A stretch of 64,000 nt of DNA from Halospeciosus flavus (GCF_029814175.1 NZ_CP122312.1:2480001-2544000), one strand, 5' to 3'; positions 51,210 to 61,720 are shown, counted from the first letter of the stretch. Made by a program: numbers and translations. The notes: a model not told the origin generated them from the sequence alone.

Positions 51210-51434
51210 TTAGGTTTCGTGACTCTCGGCGACGGCCTCGACGTCCTCTCGCGTGGGGTTCTCGGGGAGGTCCTCGATGCAGTCGTAACAGAGGAAGAAC
51301 TCGCTCCCGTCTTCGAGTTCGAGGACGAGGCCGCCGGTCGCCTCCTTCTCCAGACTCCCGAAGTCCCAGAAGTCGCCGACGCCGCCGGAGACGTGGACGC
51401 GCTTCCCGCAGGCGTCGCAAGTTCGCTTGGCCAT
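51210..51434 (-). CDS. Small CxxC zinc protein
   Basis: The 74-residue product has CDACGKRVHVSGGVGDFWDFG at the N-terminus (Cys7, Cys10) and FFLCYDCIEDLPENPTREDV later (a second CxxC), enough to bind one zinc. It ends in an acidic helix. A haloarchaeal small zinc family (I recall DUF7561) is likely. It is adjacent to the helicase, on the same strand, 27 bases upstream of its start, and may be co-transcribed. Confidence 0.65.
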   Translation of the reverse strand: MAKRTCDACGKRVHVSGGVGDFWDFGSLEKEATGGLVLELEDGSEFFLCYDCIEDLPENPTREDVEAVAESHET

Positions 51435-51545
51435 GTCCGAGAGAGGGGACGCCGGGCCGAAAGTCCGTCGCCCGAGCGTTCGACCACGAGCGCGCCGCGT
51501 GGCGCACGCGCCACACTTTTCTCCGCGAGCGTCGAACTCGCGTCC

Positions 51546-52430
51546 ATGGAGGTCGACTGCGAGGGCTGTGCCGGCTGTTGTCTGGACTGGCGACCGCTCA
51601 CGGCCGACCGCGACGCGGGCCACGAACGCCGCGGGGAACGCGATCCCCTCGACGACGTGTACAACCTCGTCCCGCTCACTCGCGACGACGTCCACGCGTT
51701 CCTCGACGCGGGTCTCGCCGACGCGATGCGCCCGCGTCTCTGGAAACCCGCCGCGCGCGACGACGCCGTCACTATCGACGGCCACGAAGTGGCGGCTATC
51801 GGCGACCGTCCGGTCTTCTTCGTCGGCCTGCGCAAACCCCCGAAACCGGTGGGGCCGTTCGGCGTCGAGGAGACGTGGCTCCCGACCTGTGCGTTCCTCG
51901 ACCCGGAGACGCTCCAGTGTCGCGTCCACGAGTCGGAGACCTACCCCGACGAGTGCGCCGACTACCCCGGACACAACCTCGTCCTCGACGCCGAGACCGA
52001 GTGCGAACGCGTCGAGGACGCGTTCGGCGGCGAGCGACTGGTCGAGGGGACGCCTCCGGAGGACCTCGACGCACCGGCGTTCGGGCCGCAAGCCGTCGGT
52101 TCGAAGGTGTTCGTCTACCCCGACCCGGCGGACCTCGACGGCGTGGTCGGCCGCCTCGCCGCGGACGACCTCACCACCGAGGACCGGGCACGCTTCGTCG
52201 CCGTCGCGGCGGCGAGCGCCCCCGGGACCGGCGCCGTCGAACCGAACCGCCGCGAAGAGGCCTACGAACGCGCCGTCTCCCAGTCGTCGTGGGTCGGCGC
52301 CGCGGCCGAGGAGTGGCACCGACTCGCGGACGAGGGGGGAGTCGACGCGGACGCGTCGCTGGCCGACGGTGTCGAGGTGGCACGCGGCGCACCCGAGACC
52401 CCGGGTTGGACGGTCGGTAGCGACCAGTGA
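51546..52430 (+). CDS. YkgJ family cysteine-cluster protein
   Basis: The 294-residue product starts MEVDCEGCAGCCLDW, then has WLPTCAFLDPETLQCRVHES and YPDECADYPGHNL. These Cys-x-x-C-x-x-C-C and later C...C spaced residues match the YkgJ/zinc-or-iron-chelating domain family, whose cluster is thought to be zinc or Fe-S. The C-terminal 110 residues are acidic and without known motif. ATG 51546. Divergent from the small zinc protein. Confidence 0.8.
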   Translation: MEVDCEGCAGCCLDWRPLTADRDAGHERRGERDPLDDVYNLVPLTRDDVHAFLDAGLADAMRPRLWKPAARDDAVTIDGHEVAAIGDRPVFFVGLRKPPKPVGPFGVEETWLPTCAFLDPETLQCRVHESETYPDECADYPGHNLVLDAETECERVEDAFGGERLVEGTPPEDLDAPAFGPQAVGSKVFVYPDPADLDGVVGRLAADDLTTEDRARFVAVAAASAPGTGAVEPNRREEAYERAVSQSSWVGAAAEEWHRLADEGGVDADASLADGVEVARGAPETPGWTVGSDQ

Positions 52431-52466
52431 GACGCCGGCGCGAGGAACGGACCGTTCGAGACCGGG

Positions 52467-52640
52467 CTAGTTCTTCTTGATCTTCCTGAACTGGTCGAGG
52501 AGTTGTTCGGCGGAGTCGCCGGAGTCGAACTCGACCTTCCCCTCGTAGTGGGTCCGGGTGTCGTCCTCGGAGATGTCGACGGAGGAGTTCTTCCGTTCGC
52601 GGCGTTCGTGCTCGTCCTCGTCGTAGGATCCGATTGACAT
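52467..52640 (-). CDS. DUF5786-type small acidic protein
   Basis: The 57-residue product reads MSIGSYDEDEHERRERKNSS and KVEFDSGDSAEQLLDQFRKI. It fits a haloarchaeal family known to me as DUF5786 (MSMGSYDExEHERRE at the start). Very charged and likely mostly disordered. ATG 52640 is used; the earlier in-frame Met adds residues unlike the family. Function is not known. Confidence 0.7.
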   Translation of the reverse strand: MSIGSYDEDEHERRERKNSSVDISEDDTRTHYEGKVEFDSGDSAEQLLDQFRKIKKN

Positions 52641-52795
52641 GGTAAGGCAACCCACAGTTGGAAATTTCCGAGCATAAATGTAACGGATATTCACATCAGA
52701 TCACGGAGAGGAAGAATTGTGAGGACGCCGATCTCGTGGCCGTCGTGAGCGAGACCGGCGACGAAAAACGAAGGAAGTGAGTCGGGTCCCGGGTC

Positions 52796-53080
52796 TCAGA
52801 ACGAGACCGGCTGTGGGCCGTCGACGCCCATCGGGGTCGGGTCGCGGTCGCTGTAGCCGATTCGGCCGACCGCGTCCGAACTCACCGCACCGTAGATCGC
52901 GTGCTGTGCCTCCTCTGCGCTGCCGAACCGCTCGTCACCTGCACGCTCGAGTACCGTGGCGAGCGTCTCGGAGCCGTTCGGGAGTTCGAGCTCCCACTCG
53001 CCGTGAACAGCCGACAGTTCGTCGGCCGAGAGAGGGTAGTCGCATTGTTCGAGCATGTCTGCGGTTTCGCGCAGCGTCAT
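52796..53080 (-). CDS. DUF5789-type haloarchaeal protein
   Basis: The 94-residue product contains MLEQCDYPLSADELSAVHGE, ETLATVLERAGDERFGSAEE and AIYGAVSSDAVGRIGYSDRD-P, a signature of a haloarchaeal family I know as DUF5789, with a fold like DUF2795. Some of these fold like small DNA- or RNA-associated proteins, but no activity is known. ATG 53080 chosen; upstream GTG adds one codon. Confidence 0.65.
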   Translation of the reverse strand: MTLRETADMLEQCDYPLSADELSAVHGEWELELPNGSETLATVLERAGDERFGSAEEAQHAIYGAVSSDAVGRIGYSDRDPTPMGVDGPQPVSF

Positions 53081-53206
53081 CACCTGTGTATGTGTGAACG
53101 ATGATTAAGAACCTTCTCCATGAATGTCTATGAAGAATTAATATGCCTAATATGGTACTCTATGGCATACAAAAGCCGTTTCCGTCGGTGGGTCCACCCT
53201 TCGAGT

Positions 53207-54013
53207 ATGGCCGTCTACGCCGACCTCCACGCACACACGACCAACTCGGACGGCGAACTCACCCTCGAAACGCTCCCCGCGGCCGCCGCGGAGGCGGGGG
53301 TGTCCGTCGTCGCCGTCACCGACCACGACCGCCCGCACCCGGGTCTCACCGCACCGGTCGAGTCGCACGGCGACGTCGACGTCGTCCACGGAATCGAACT
53401 CCGCGTGGACGCCGGCGACCAGCGCGTCGACCTGCTCGGCTACGGCGTCACGCGAACCGACGCGCTGGTCGAGGAGTGCGAACGCCTCCAGCGCGACCGC
53501 GTCGAGCGCGGCGCGGCCATCGTCAACCGCGTCGAGAAGCGCCTCGGCGTCGACCTCGGTCTCCAGATTCGCGACGGCATCGGCCGGCCGCACGTCGCCC
53601 GCGCCGTCGTCGACCACCCGGACACCGACTACGACGAGATCGGTGCGGTGTTCGACGACCTCATCGGTGACGACGGCCCCTGCTTCGTCGCCCGCGACGT
53701 CCCGGACTTCGAGACCGGCGTGGACATCCTCGCCGACGCCTGCGGTCTCGTCGGTCTCGCCCACCCCCTGCGCTACGGGGACCCCGAGTCCGCCCTCGCG
53801 TTGTGCGCCGACCTCGACGCCGTCGAGCGCTTCTATCCCTACGACCGACCGGTCGGCGCCGACGCCGACGACCACGCCACCGCGCTCGTCGACGACGCCA
53901 TCGAGCGCTTCGACCTCCTCGCGACCGGCGGGAGCGACGCCCACGACGACGAACTCGGGAAGGCCGGGCTCTCGGAGGCGGAGTTCGAGCGGGTGCAGGC
54001 CCGACTCGGGTGA
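53207..54013 (+). CDS. PHP-domain phosphoesterase
   Basis: The 268-residue protein has the four PHP motifs: YADLHAHTTNSDGEL, VVAVTDHDRPHPG, GIELRV with Glu, LVGLAHPLRYGD and LATGGSDAH. These are metal ligands of the polymerase-and-histidinol-phosphatase family; stand-alone members act on nucleoside or sugar phosphates. The exact substrate is unclear. The region before it (53085-53206) is AT-rich, with TTAATATGCCTAATATGG around 53135-53155, so it has its own promoter. Confidence 0.87.
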   Translation: MAVYADLHAHTTNSDGELTLETLPAAAAEAGVSVVAVTDHDRPHPGLTAPVESHGDVDVVHGIELRVDAGDQRVDLLGYGVTRTDALVEECERLQRDRVERGAAIVNRVEKRLGVDLGLQIRDGIGRPHVARAVVDHPDTDYDEIGAVFDDLIGDDGPCFVARDVPDFETGVDILADACGLVGLAHPLRYGDPESALALCADLDAVERFYPYDRPVGADADDHATALVDDAIERFDLLATGGSDAHDDELGKAGLSEAEFERVQARLG

Positions 54014-54097
54014 CCGCAGTGAGCGACGGAGGGCGGATTTGCGGTGATTTCGCACGGGGCCGCCAACTTGAGGTTGCCTGAACCCCTACCGCCGAGT

Positions 54098-54259
54098 ATG
54101 CGTTGTCACTACTGCGACCGAAACGCGGACGTCTCCGTCGACAAGGACGGCGTCCGGGTGGCCCTCTGCGAGGACCACTTCCAGGAGCGCTTGGAGGAGC
54201 TCGCCGACTCCGACGCACTGGAAGGTCTCCGAGAGCAACTCGACATCGACCGGGCCTGA
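54098..54259 (+). CDS. 53-residue zinc-binding protein (DUF6757-type)
   Basis: The product MRCHYCDRNADVSVDKDGVR continues with CEDHFQERLEELADSDALEG. Cys3, Cys6 and later Cys plus His (CEDHF) form a Cys2-CysHis zinc site. I recognise it as a small haloarchaeal family annotated DUF6757. The rest is a Glu-rich helix. ATG 54098, preceded by TTGAGGTTGCC-like bases. Function unknown. Confidence 0.7.
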   Translation: MRCHYCDRNADVSVDKDGVRVALCEDHFQERLEELADSDALEGLREQLDIDRA

Positions 54260-54436
54260 ACAGCGCCTCCACGGTCCCCGTCTCCTCCACGACACGCCGT
54301 CGATGTAGCGCGGTCGCGTCTCCACCGTCGTGTTCTCGGGAACGTCGACGTCCGGAGCGGCGGTGCAGCGTTTCTGCGGAATTCGGTCGCTGCTCGCGTG
54401 TCGCGTCACTCGCTTCGCTCACTCCGAATCTCCTGC

Positions 54437-54820
<384 letters not shown>

Positions 54821-54885
54821 TCACCTCGTCGACGGTCCGCGTCGGACCCACCACGCTTTCCACCCCGCCGGTCGAAGCACGACTC

Positions 54886-55353
54886 ATGCGTACGGTCCGA
54901 CTCGCCGACATGGATTCCCGGATGGGACCGGCCTCGCTCATCCTCCCGCTGGCCGACGCCCTCGGGACGACGGACGTGGCGCTCAACTACTACGAACTGG
55001 AGGAAGGCGAGAGCACCTCCTTCGGACTCCACGCCCACGAGGACCAGGAGGAGATCTTCTACGTCGAGTCCGGGACGCTCACCTTCCGGACCGCCGACGA
55101 ACCGATTCGGGTGACGTCGGGCGAGTTGATCCGCTTCGGTCCCGGCGAGTACCAACTCGCGCGCAACGAACACCCCGACCGGGCGGCCGTCCTCACCATC
55201 GGTGCGCCGAAGGAGGCCGGCGAGACCGAGATCCTCCGCGAGTGCGAGGAGTGCGGGAAGGAGACGCCACAGGAACTCGAACTCACCGACGACCAGGACG
55301 CCATCGTCGCCCGCTGTGAGGTGTGCGGCGCCGAGACGGGGCGGTTCGACTGA
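54886..55353 (+). CDS. Cupin protein with C-terminal zinc ribbon
   Basis: The 155-residue product has a cupin barrel with HAHEDQEEIFYVESGTLTF (His, His, Glu metal site) and GPGEYQLARNEHPDRAAVLTIG as the second motif, then a zinc ribbon with CEECGKE and CEVCGAE at about residues 119-122 and 146-149. Cupins bind small molecules or metals; the added ribbon may give protein contact. Its stop overlaps the next start (TGATG), so it is coupled to the DCC gene. Confidence 0.8.
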   Translation: MRTVRLADMDSRMGPASLILPLADALGTTDVALNYYELEEGESTSFGLHAHEDQEEIFYVESGTLTFRTADEPIRVTSGELIRFGPGEYQLARNEHPDRAAVLTIGAPKEAGETEILRECEECGKETPQELELTDDQDAIVARCEVCGAETGRFD

Positions 55354-55727
55354 TGACCGACGAACACCCGCCGCGCATCGTCTTCGACGACATGTGTGGC
55401 TTCTGTACGTGGTGTGTCCACTTCGCGCAGCGCCACGGGGAGTTCGAAAGCGTGGGGTTCTCGGAACTCTCCCCCGACCAGAAAGCGCGGTTGCCCGACG
55501 ACTACGAGACGTGCGTCCACCTCCTCACCGACGACGCGGTCTACGACTGCGGCGAAGCGGTCGAGCAGGCCCTCCGTCGGATGAGTCCGGCACTCGACGC
55601 CGCGTTCTCGGTTCTCGACGAGGTTCCGGGGTACGCGTCGCTCCGCGAGCGAGTGTATCGGTGGGCGGCCGACCGCCGCGACTGGTGGGCGAAGATCGTC
55701 CGGGACGAACCGCCCGCGAAGCAGTAG
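55353..55727 (+). CDS. DCC family thiol-disulfide oxidoreductase-like protein
   Basis: The 124-residue protein has FDDMCGFCTWCVHFAQ, where the CxxC of DUF393 (DCC, thioredoxin-like) proteins sits, then VGFSELSPDQKARLPDDY and HLLTDDAVYDCGEAVEQAL. The DDxCxxC form is common in this family. ATG 55353 overlaps the cupin stop. A sequence GCAGTA repeated at 55723-55738 follows the C-terminus. Confidence 0.78.
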   Translation: MTDEHPPRIVFDDMCGFCTWCVHFAQRHGEFESVGFSELSPDQKARLPDDYETCVHLLTDDAVYDCGEAVEQALRRMSPALDAAFSVLDEVPGYASLRERVYRWAADRRDWWAKIVRDEPPAKQ

Positions 55728-55740
55728 CAGTAGCAGTAGC

Positions 55741-56454
55741 TCAGTCGTCCGAGGCGGCGGTCGCACCCCCGTCGTGTTCGTCCGCGCGGCGTCGGGCGTG
55801 GCGACAGAAGTTGTCGAAGATCTGCTTGGCCTCGCAGGCGGCGCGGTAGTTCTCCTCGGTGATGCCGTCGAGCACCGACTGGATGCGCTCTTCGGGGAGG
55901 TCCTTGCCCTTCGTGATGCGCGTCGCGGTGTCCGCGTCGTACTCGGGGTGGAACTGGACGCCGAAGGCGTCGCCCTTCTGGAAGGCGTGGACGCCGTAGT
56001 CGTTCTCGGCGAGGAGTTCCGAACCCGGCGGGAGTTCCGTCACTGCGTCCGAGTGCGTCGTGAAGACGGTGAACTCCTCGTCGACGCCGTCGAAGAGGTG
56101 GTGGTCGGTGGTCTGCTCGACCGTCCGGTAGCCGATTTCGTACTCGCCCATCCCCTCGACCGTGCCGCCGAGCGCGTCGGCGACGAGCTGGTGGCCGAAA
56201 CACACCCCCAGCACCGGCATCCGGTCGACCGCCGCGGCGACCCACTCCTTCGTCGGCTCGATCCACTCCTCGTCCCAGTAGACCGAGGAGCGCGACCCCG
56301 AGACGACGGCGGCGTCGAAGTCGAAGTGGTCGGGTAGCTGGCCGCCGGTCGCGTCGAACTCGACCAGGTCGGCGTCCACGTCGCGGCGGAAGTTACGGGC
56401 CGTCGAGGCCTCTTCGTGGGCTGCGTTGAGAAACGCCACGCGAAGTCGATTCAT
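55741..56454 (-). CDS. Class I glutamine amidotransferase (GMP synthase-like)
   Basis: The 237-residue protein has the catalytic triad: Cys in VLGVCFGHQLVADAL, His-x-Glu in FGVQFHPEYDADT. VVSGSRSSVYWDEEWI is the oxyanion-side loop. It is a stand-alone amidotransferase of the type annotated GMP synthase (glutamine-hydrolysing) without the PP-loop part. Acceptor unknown. Convergent with the DCC gene (13 bases). Upstream, 56455-56623, nothing gene-like is seen before the IS. Confidence 0.8.
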   Translation of the reverse strand: MNRLRVAFLNAAHEEASTARNFRRDVDADLVEFDATGGQLPDHFDFDAAVVSGSRSSVYWDEEWIEPTKEWVAAAVDRMPVLGVCFGHQLVADALGGTVEGMGEYEIGYRTVEQTTDHHLFDGVDEEFTVFTTHSDAVTELPPGSELLAENDYGVHAFQKGDAFGVQFHPEYDADTATRITKGKDLPEERIQSVLDGITEENYRAACEAKQIFDNFCRHARRRADEHDGGATAASDD

Positions 56455-56615
56455 CGACCGAAGCTACACCGTCCACCGGAAAATGGGTTTCGACGGGGTC
56501 GACGATCTGCCGCCACCCGTGACGGCGAAGAGAGGAAGTGTGGATGGCAGTTCCTCTCCGGTCGGCCCTCCCGTGGGCCACCTAGTGGCATACTCTGCGG
56601 AGATATACTGCTCGT

Positions 56616-57560
56616 GATAGCGGTGCTGTGTTGAATAGCGATCTAATCGGCTGATATCGCGGGTTAGAAGGGTGAAGTCGAGGAAATCGATTCTGTCCAT
56701 GGAAGTCGATATCCTCGACTTCGTTGAGCAGTGTCGTGACCTAGCCAAACAAGCGTTGGGAAAGCACGCGGGCGAGCCCGCCACCGGCGGGTTCGCCCGC
56801 TGGAAGCACGTCGTCCTGCACTGTCTTCGGCTCGAAGAAGACCATAGCTACCGAGAAACGCCCAATCGGCTGAAATACATGGCCGAGATTCGTGACGCTC
56901 TCGGCTTAGATCGGAACGATTTGCCCGAGTACACGACGATCTACAAATCGTTCGACCGGCTGAAGATGTGGGTATGGCGGGCGCTGCTGCGCGTTTCCGC
57001 GCAGCAGCACCCGCAGTCTGGGCACGCCGCTCTCGACAGCACGTTCTTCGACCGTCGCCGTGCGTCGTCGTACTTCCGCCAGCGGTCGGGAAGCACCGTA
57101 CAGACGCTGAAAGTGACGACATTAACTGATGTGGAATCGCTTGCGGTTCTTGACGTTCACATCACAGCACGGTGGAAGCACGATACAAAGACCGGACCGC
57201 AGGTTGTCCGGCGAAACGCGGACGACCTGCAGTCGGTCGCCGCCGACAACGGCTTCCAAGACTGGCATACTGAGTACGAGATTGCCGCATATGACGTTGA
57301 GTACCTCGTTCACTATCGTGGATCATCAGCGAAAGCAGCTCTGAACAATACGCTCAACCGGGCAAAAGGCTACTCTCAGCGGTGGATGGCGGAAACGTCG
57401 TACTCGACAACCAAGCGCTCGCTCGGCGATGCCGTGCGAGCGCTTAGCTGGTATCGACAGTTCCGTGAAATTGTCCTGATGTTCGCCATCATTAACATAG
57501 AATCGCTGTGTGAGCCGCTGTAACCGTGTCTCACTATCTATTCAACAGAGCAGATAGCGG
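56616..57560 (+). mobile_element. Complete IS5-type insertion sequence with 8-bp target duplication
   Basis: The element spans 56624-57552 (929 bases) between two copies of GATAGCGG (56616-56623 and 57553-57560). Its ends are inverted repeats TGCTGTGTTGAATAG (left) and TGCTCTGTTGAATAG (right, complement of 57538-57552), 14 of 15 identical. One DDE transposase gene fills the inside. The base composition is visibly less GC-rich than its surroundings, so it came from elsewhere. The insertion is intergenic and breaks no gene. The intact duplication suggests a recent event. Confidence 0.9.
56699..57523 (+). CDS. IS5-family transposase
   Basis: The 274-residue protein carries a DDE catalytic core: Asp in GHAALDSTFFDRR, Asp in SVAADNGFQDWHTEYE, and Glu in RWMAETSYSTTKRSLGDAV, with the spacing of IS5 (ISH1-like group in haloarchaea). 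An N-terminal helical domain of 60 or so residues probably binds the ends. ATG 56699 is used; GTG 56672 is in frame and would add nine residues. The frame is intact, so the element may be active. Confidence 0.88.
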   Translation: MEVDILDFVEQCRDLAKQALGKHAGEPATGGFARWKHVVLHCLRLEEDHSYRETPNRLKYMAEIRDALGLDRNDLPEYTTIYKSFDRLKMWVWRALLRVSAQQHPQSGHAALDSTFFDRRRASSYFRQRSGSTVQTLKVTTLTDVESLAVLDVHITARWKHDTKTGPQVVRRNADDLQSVAADNGFQDWHTEYEIAAYDVEYLVHYRGSSAKAALNNTLNRAKGYSQRWMAETSYSTTKRSLGDAVRALSWYRQFREIVLMFAIINIESLCEPL

Positions 57561-57607
57561 TAACATTGTGTCAATCGAGAGACGGCAGGACGGTGAGGGC
57601 GCCCGGT

Positions 57608-60406
57608 TCAGGCCTCGGTCTCGACGACCTCCCGGAGGAGGTCGGGTGCGGCCTCCAGGGCCTCGTCGAGTTTCTCGGCGTCGGGACCGCCGCCCTGCGC
57701 GAAGTCGGCGGGACCGCCGCCGCCGCCGCCGACCATCGAGGCGAGTTCGCCGACGACCTGCCCGGCGTTCACGGGGACGCCCTCGGGGACGGCGACGACG
57801 AACTGTGCGCCGTCTTTCCCGCTGCCGACGACGGCCACCTTCCCCTCGTTCTGGATGGCGTTCGCCGTCGCGCGGAGTTCGTCCATGTCGGCGTCGAGGC
57901 GTTGGACGACGGCGGTCGTGCCGTCGACCTCGACCTCCTCGCCGCCCCCGCCGCCGCCGGCGCGGGCCTCCGCGAGTTCCTCTTTCAGTTCCTCGATGCG
58001 CTTGCCGCGCTCCTTCCACTCGGTGAAGAAGCGTTCCGCCGTGTCGGGTACTTCCGCGGGCGAGACGTCGAACGTCTCGGCGGCCTCCAGTAGGTAGTCC
58101 TCCTGCTCCTGGACGTACTCGACGGCGGCCTCGCCGGCCGCGAACGTGAGGCGCTCGACGCCGTCCTGGACGCGCTCGGTGTTGACGAGTTTGATGGCGC
58201 CGATGTCACCCGTCCGCTTCACGTGCGTCCCGGCACACGCCTGGACGTCCTCGGCGACGTGGATGAGACGGATGTGTTCGCCGGCCGGGATGCCCCCCTG
58301 GTAGAGGTCGAAGCCGTGTTCCTCTTCAGCCTCGTGGCGGTGGGGCCACTCCTGCTCGACGGAGACGTTGTCCATCACGATGTCGTTCGCGATGCGTTCG
58401 ATCTCCTTGGCCGTCTCGCGGTCGACGCGCTCGTAGTGCGTGATGTCGATGCGGGAGGTCTCGGTCCCCTTCTGCGCGCCGGCCTGGCGGACGTGCTCGC
58501 CGAGCACCTGCCGGGCGGCGTGGACGACGACGTGGGTCGCCGTGTGGTGGCGCATCAGCCGACGACGGCGCTCGACGTCGATCTGTCCGCGGACGAACTC
58601 GCCCTTGCCGGGGTTCTCGTCCGTGCGGTGGAGGACGACGCCGTCGCGCTGCTGGACGTCCGTCACGTCGACGGTCACGTCGTCGGTCGCGAGCGTCCCC
58701 GTGTCGGCGGGCTGACCACCGCCCTCGGGGTAGAACATCGTCTGGTCGAGGACGACGTCGTAGACGGTTTCGTCCTCCTCGCCCTCGGCCTCGCGCTCGA
58801 AGACGTCGAGGACGACCGCCTCGAACTCCGTCCTGTACTGGTCGTCGTAGAACAGTTTCTCCGTGTCCGGGAGGTCTTCGAGGCGCTCGTCGGTCTCTTC
58901 GGTCTCCTCGAAGGGTTCGTCGCTGTCGTGGCGGGAGGCGACCAGCGAGTAGAAGTCGTCCGGCTCTTCGACGCTCGCGCCGACGTCGTCGGCGATCTGC
59001 TTCACGGTGTCCGGCTGGATGCCGTGGGAGTCGTAGAACTCCACGAGTTTCTGGGTCGGGATGGGTTCGCCCTCGTTGGCGTACTCCTCGGCGAGTTGGC
59101 GGACCCGACGGTTGCCCCGTTCGAGGGTCTCCTCGTACTTCGCGACCTCCTTCTGGACGACGTCGCGGATGGTGTCGCGGTTCTCGTAGCCGAGGCGCTC
59201 GGCCTGCTGGTCGACGAGGTCGTCGAGGGGGGCCTCGACGCCGACGCCGTCGACGAGGCGCTTCGCGCGGCGGAGGACCATCCGCGCGAGGTAGCCCGTC
59301 CCGACGTTCGAGGGGACGATGCCGTCGCCGAACATGTAGGCGAGCGTCCGGGCGTGGTCGGCGATGGCGTAGATATCTTCGAGGGGCGCCATCAGGTCGG
59401 TGAGTTCCTCGACGGAGACGTCGAGTTTCTCCGCGATGTTGTCGCGGGCCGTCTCCATGTCCTCGGCCTCGTCGATGTCCATGTGGCCCGCCAACTTGGC
59501 GGCCCGGCGGATGAGTTCCTCCTCTTCCTCGGTGTACTCGAGGTCGGCGCTCTCCTTGAGGAAGTCGATGGCCTCGGGGTAGATGGCCTCGTAGACGGTC
59601 GGGGTCCCCTGAGAGACCCACGTCCAGCGCTCCAACCCGTAGCCCGTGTCGACGATGTAGGTGTCCATCGGGCTGTAGCGGTTGCCGTCCTTCATCTTGT
59701 ACTCGCCCTCGGGGTCCTGCTCGAACTGCATGAAGACGAGCGTCGCGATCTCGGCGCCCTTGTAGATGACCTCGAAGGCGGGACCGGCGTTACCGCCGCC
59801 GACCCACGGGTCCTCGATGTAGGTGACCTCCGAGAGGTCGACGCCCATGTCTTCGAGGAACGTGTCGCAGTACTCGACGGTCTCGTCCTTCCAGTAGACC
59901 TCGCCGGAGTAGGCGTACTCGTCGCCGACCTCCTCGCGGGCGTTGAACGCGTGGTGGGCCATCATCTCGAAGGCCATCGTGTGCCGGCCCGTCTTGCCCA
60001 CGTTGTCGATGTCCTGCATCCGGATGCAGGGCTGGGAGATAGTGAGGGGATTGGCGGGCGGCGGCGTCTGCCCGGAGGTGACCAGCGGTTGGAAGTCGTA
60101 GATAGAGGCCTGGGTGAGGAGGACGTCGTCGCGCCAGCGGTTCGCGGCGACGGGGTAGGGTTCGATGCGCTCGTGGTCGTGCTCCTCGAAGAACGAGAGG
60201 AAGCGCTCGCGCATCTCCCCGAGGGTGTACTCGTCGTCGAACGCGGGGTTGTCGATGAACGAGTAGTCCTCACAGGGCGGTTCACCGCAGGTCTCGCGCT
60301 CCGGGTCGCGAGACCAGAAGTGCGCACCACACTCCGAACACTCCTGTCGCGTAAAGTCCTCCTCCTCGAAGTAGTCGAGGCGGTATTCCTCCTCTAGGTC
60401 ACTCAT
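57608..60406 (-). CDS. alaS: Alanyl-tRNA synthetase
   Basis: The 932-residue enzyme begins with an archaeal N-terminal extension carrying CSECGAHF and [11 protein letters not shown], then the class II catalytic core ([27 protein letters not shown]), and the C-terminal editing domain with [10 protein letters not shown] and [13 protein letters not shown] metal ligands (HxxxH plus CxxxH). A Gly-rich DHHA1-like end ([26 protein letters not shown]) follows. Start ATG 60406; the longer open frame upstream is a shadow. The 3' end lies 48 bases from the IS duplication. Confidence 0.95.
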   Translation of the reverse strand: MSDLEEEYRLDYFEEEDFTRQECSECGAHFWSRDPERETCGEPPCEDYSFIDNPAFDDEYTLGEMRERFLSFFEEHDHERIEPYPVAANRWRDDVLLTQASIYDFQPLVTSGQTPPPANPLTISQPCIRMQDIDNVGKTGRHTMAFEMMAHHAFNAREEVGDEYAYSGEVYWKDETVEYCDTFLEDMGVDLSEVTYIEDPWVGGGNAGPAFEVIYKGAEIATLVFMQFEQDPEGEYKMKDGNRYSPMDTYIVDTGYGLERWTWVSQGTPTVYEAIYPEAIDFLKESADLEYTEEEEELIRRAAKLAGHMDIDEAEDMETARDNIAEKLDVSVEELTDLMAPLEDIYAIADHARTLAYMFGDGIVPSNVGTGYLARMVLRRAKRLVDGVGVEAPLDDLVDQQAERLGYENRDTIRDVVQKEVAKYEETLERGNRRVRQLAEEYANEGEPIPTQKLVEFYDSHGIQPDTVKQIADDVGASVEEPDDFYSLVASRHDSDEPFEETEETDERLEDLPDTEKLFYDDQYRTEFEAVVLDVFEREAEGEEDETVYDVVLDQTMFYPEGGGQPADTGTLATDDVTVDVTDVQQRDGVVLHRTDENPGKGEFVRGQIDVERRRRLMRHHTATHVVVHAARQVLGEHVRQAGAQKGTETSRIDITHYERVDRETAKEIERIANDIVMDNVSVEQEWPHRHEAEEEHGFDLYQGGIPAGEHIRLIHVAEDVQACAGTHVKRTGDIGAIKLVNTERVQDGVERLTFAAGEAAVEYVQEQEDYLLEAAETFDVSPAEVPDTAERFFTEWKERGKRIEELKEELAEARAGGGGGGEEVEVDGTTAVVQRLDADMDELRATANAIQNEGKVAVVGSGKDGAQFVVAVPEGVPVNAGQVVGELASMVGGGGGGPADFAQGGGPDAEKLDEALEAAPDLLREVVETEA

Positions 60407-60631
60407 TTGGCGTGTATTCGCCGCCGGTCGGGTAAAACAGTTCCGGGAAGGGGCGATAGCGACGCCCTCAGGCGGTTTCGCGCCGCCGCGACGGGACCCG
60501 ACGGCGGCCGTCGGTACGGCCGGTCGGCGTCGCTCCAGGTGGGGTCCGACCTCCCAGGTCGTCCGGAAGATGGGGAACGCCCCGCCTCGGCCCCCGGGTA
60601 TTTTGCGGAACCCACCCGAACAGTCGCGCAC

Positions 60632-61654
60632 ATGGGGCGACTCGTCGACGGTGAGTGGCGTACCGAAGCAGAGCAACTCGAACACGACGAATCCGGGGAG
60701 TTCGAGCGGACCGAGACGACGTTCCGCGACTGGATCCGCGGGAGCGTCCGGGAGGCGGGCGACGTCGTCGAGGAGGGACCCGAACCCGAGGCCGGCCGCT
60801 ACCACCTCTACGTCTCCTACGCCTGCCCGTGGGCCCACCGCACCCTCCTCGTCCGGGCGCTGAAGGGGTTGCAGGACGCCATCACGGTCGACGTCGTCGA
60901 CCCGGTCCGCTTCGACCAGGGGTGGGAGTTCGCTCCCGAGAAACCGGGGTGTACCGAGGAGTCCCAGTTCGGCCACGACTACCTGCGCGACGTCTACACC
61001 GAGGCCGACCCGAACTACACGGGTCGGGTGACGACGCCGGTCCTCTGGGACAAAGAAGAGGAGACCATCGTCAACAACGAGTCGGCGGAGATCATCCGGA
61101 TGCTCGACACCGCGTTCGACGACTACGCGGAGAACGACGTCTCGCTCTACCCCGAGGGTCTCCGCGAGGAGGTCGACGCGGTCGTCGACGACATCTACCC
61201 GTCCATCAACAACGGCGTCTACCGCGCGGGTTTCGCCGAAACCCAGGATGCCTACGACGACGCGGTTTCGGACCTGTTCAGCGCGCTCACGGAGTACAAC
61301 GCGACCCTCGGCACGCAGCGCTACCTCGCCGGTGACGGGGAGCGACTCACGCTCGCGGACGTCTGCATGTTCGTGACGCTCTACCGCTTCGATGAGGTGT
61401 ACCACACCCACTTCAAGTGCAACTACAAGCAGATCCGCGACTACGACCACCTCTGGGAGTACCTCAAGGAACTCTGTCAACTGCCGGGCGTCGCCGACAC
61501 CTGCAACATGACCCACGTGAAAGAGCACTACTACCGGAGTCACGGCGACATCAACCCACACCGCCTCGTCCCGGTCGGGCCGGACCCCGACTTCTTCGCC
61601 CCCCACACCCGCGACGACCTGCCGGGCGGCCCGCCCGAGGCGCTCTTCGAGTGA
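60632..61654 (+). CDS. Omega/xi-class glutathione transferase-like reductase
   Basis: This 340-residue protein matches glutathionyl-hydroquinone reductases. The catalytic Cys65 is in [40 protein letters not shown] binds the thiol backbone, and [21 protein letters not shown] begins the helical half. Haloarchaea use gamma-glutamylcysteine in place of glutathione, so that is a likely cosubstrate. The start ATG 60632 follows a GC-rich spacer (60407-60631) that has no gene of note. Confidence 0.85.
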   Translation: MGRLVDGEWRTEAEQLEHDESGEFERTETTFRDWIRGSVREAGDVVEEGPEPEAGRYHLYVSYACPWAHRTLLVRALKGLQDAITVDVVDPVRFDQGWEFAPEKPGCTEESQFGHDYLRDVYTEADPNYTGRVTTPVLWDKEEETIVNNESAEIIRMLDTAFDDYAENDVSLYPEGLREEVDAVVDDIYPSINNGVYRAGFAETQDAYDDAVSDLFSALTEYNATLGTQRYLAGDGERLTLADVCMFVTLYRFDEVYHTHFKCNYKQIRDYDHLWEYLKELCQLPGVADTCNMTHVKEHYYRSHGDINPHRLVPVGPDPDFFAPHTRDDLPGGPPEALFE

Positions 61655-61720
61655 GACATTACCCACACGAACGGGGGTGAGCGCCCCGTTTTTCCCGGCC
61701 TGCCTCCCTACCTCTCGGCG

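Noticed and set aside
55723..55738. GCAGTA triple repeat as a microsatellite or site
   Set aside because: It is short, ends a coding region and lies in a 13-base gap; chance or slippage is enough.
57526..58026. Plus-strand frame opposite the end of alaS
   Set aside because: It is almost only Arg, Pro and Gly and is explained as a shadow of alaS.
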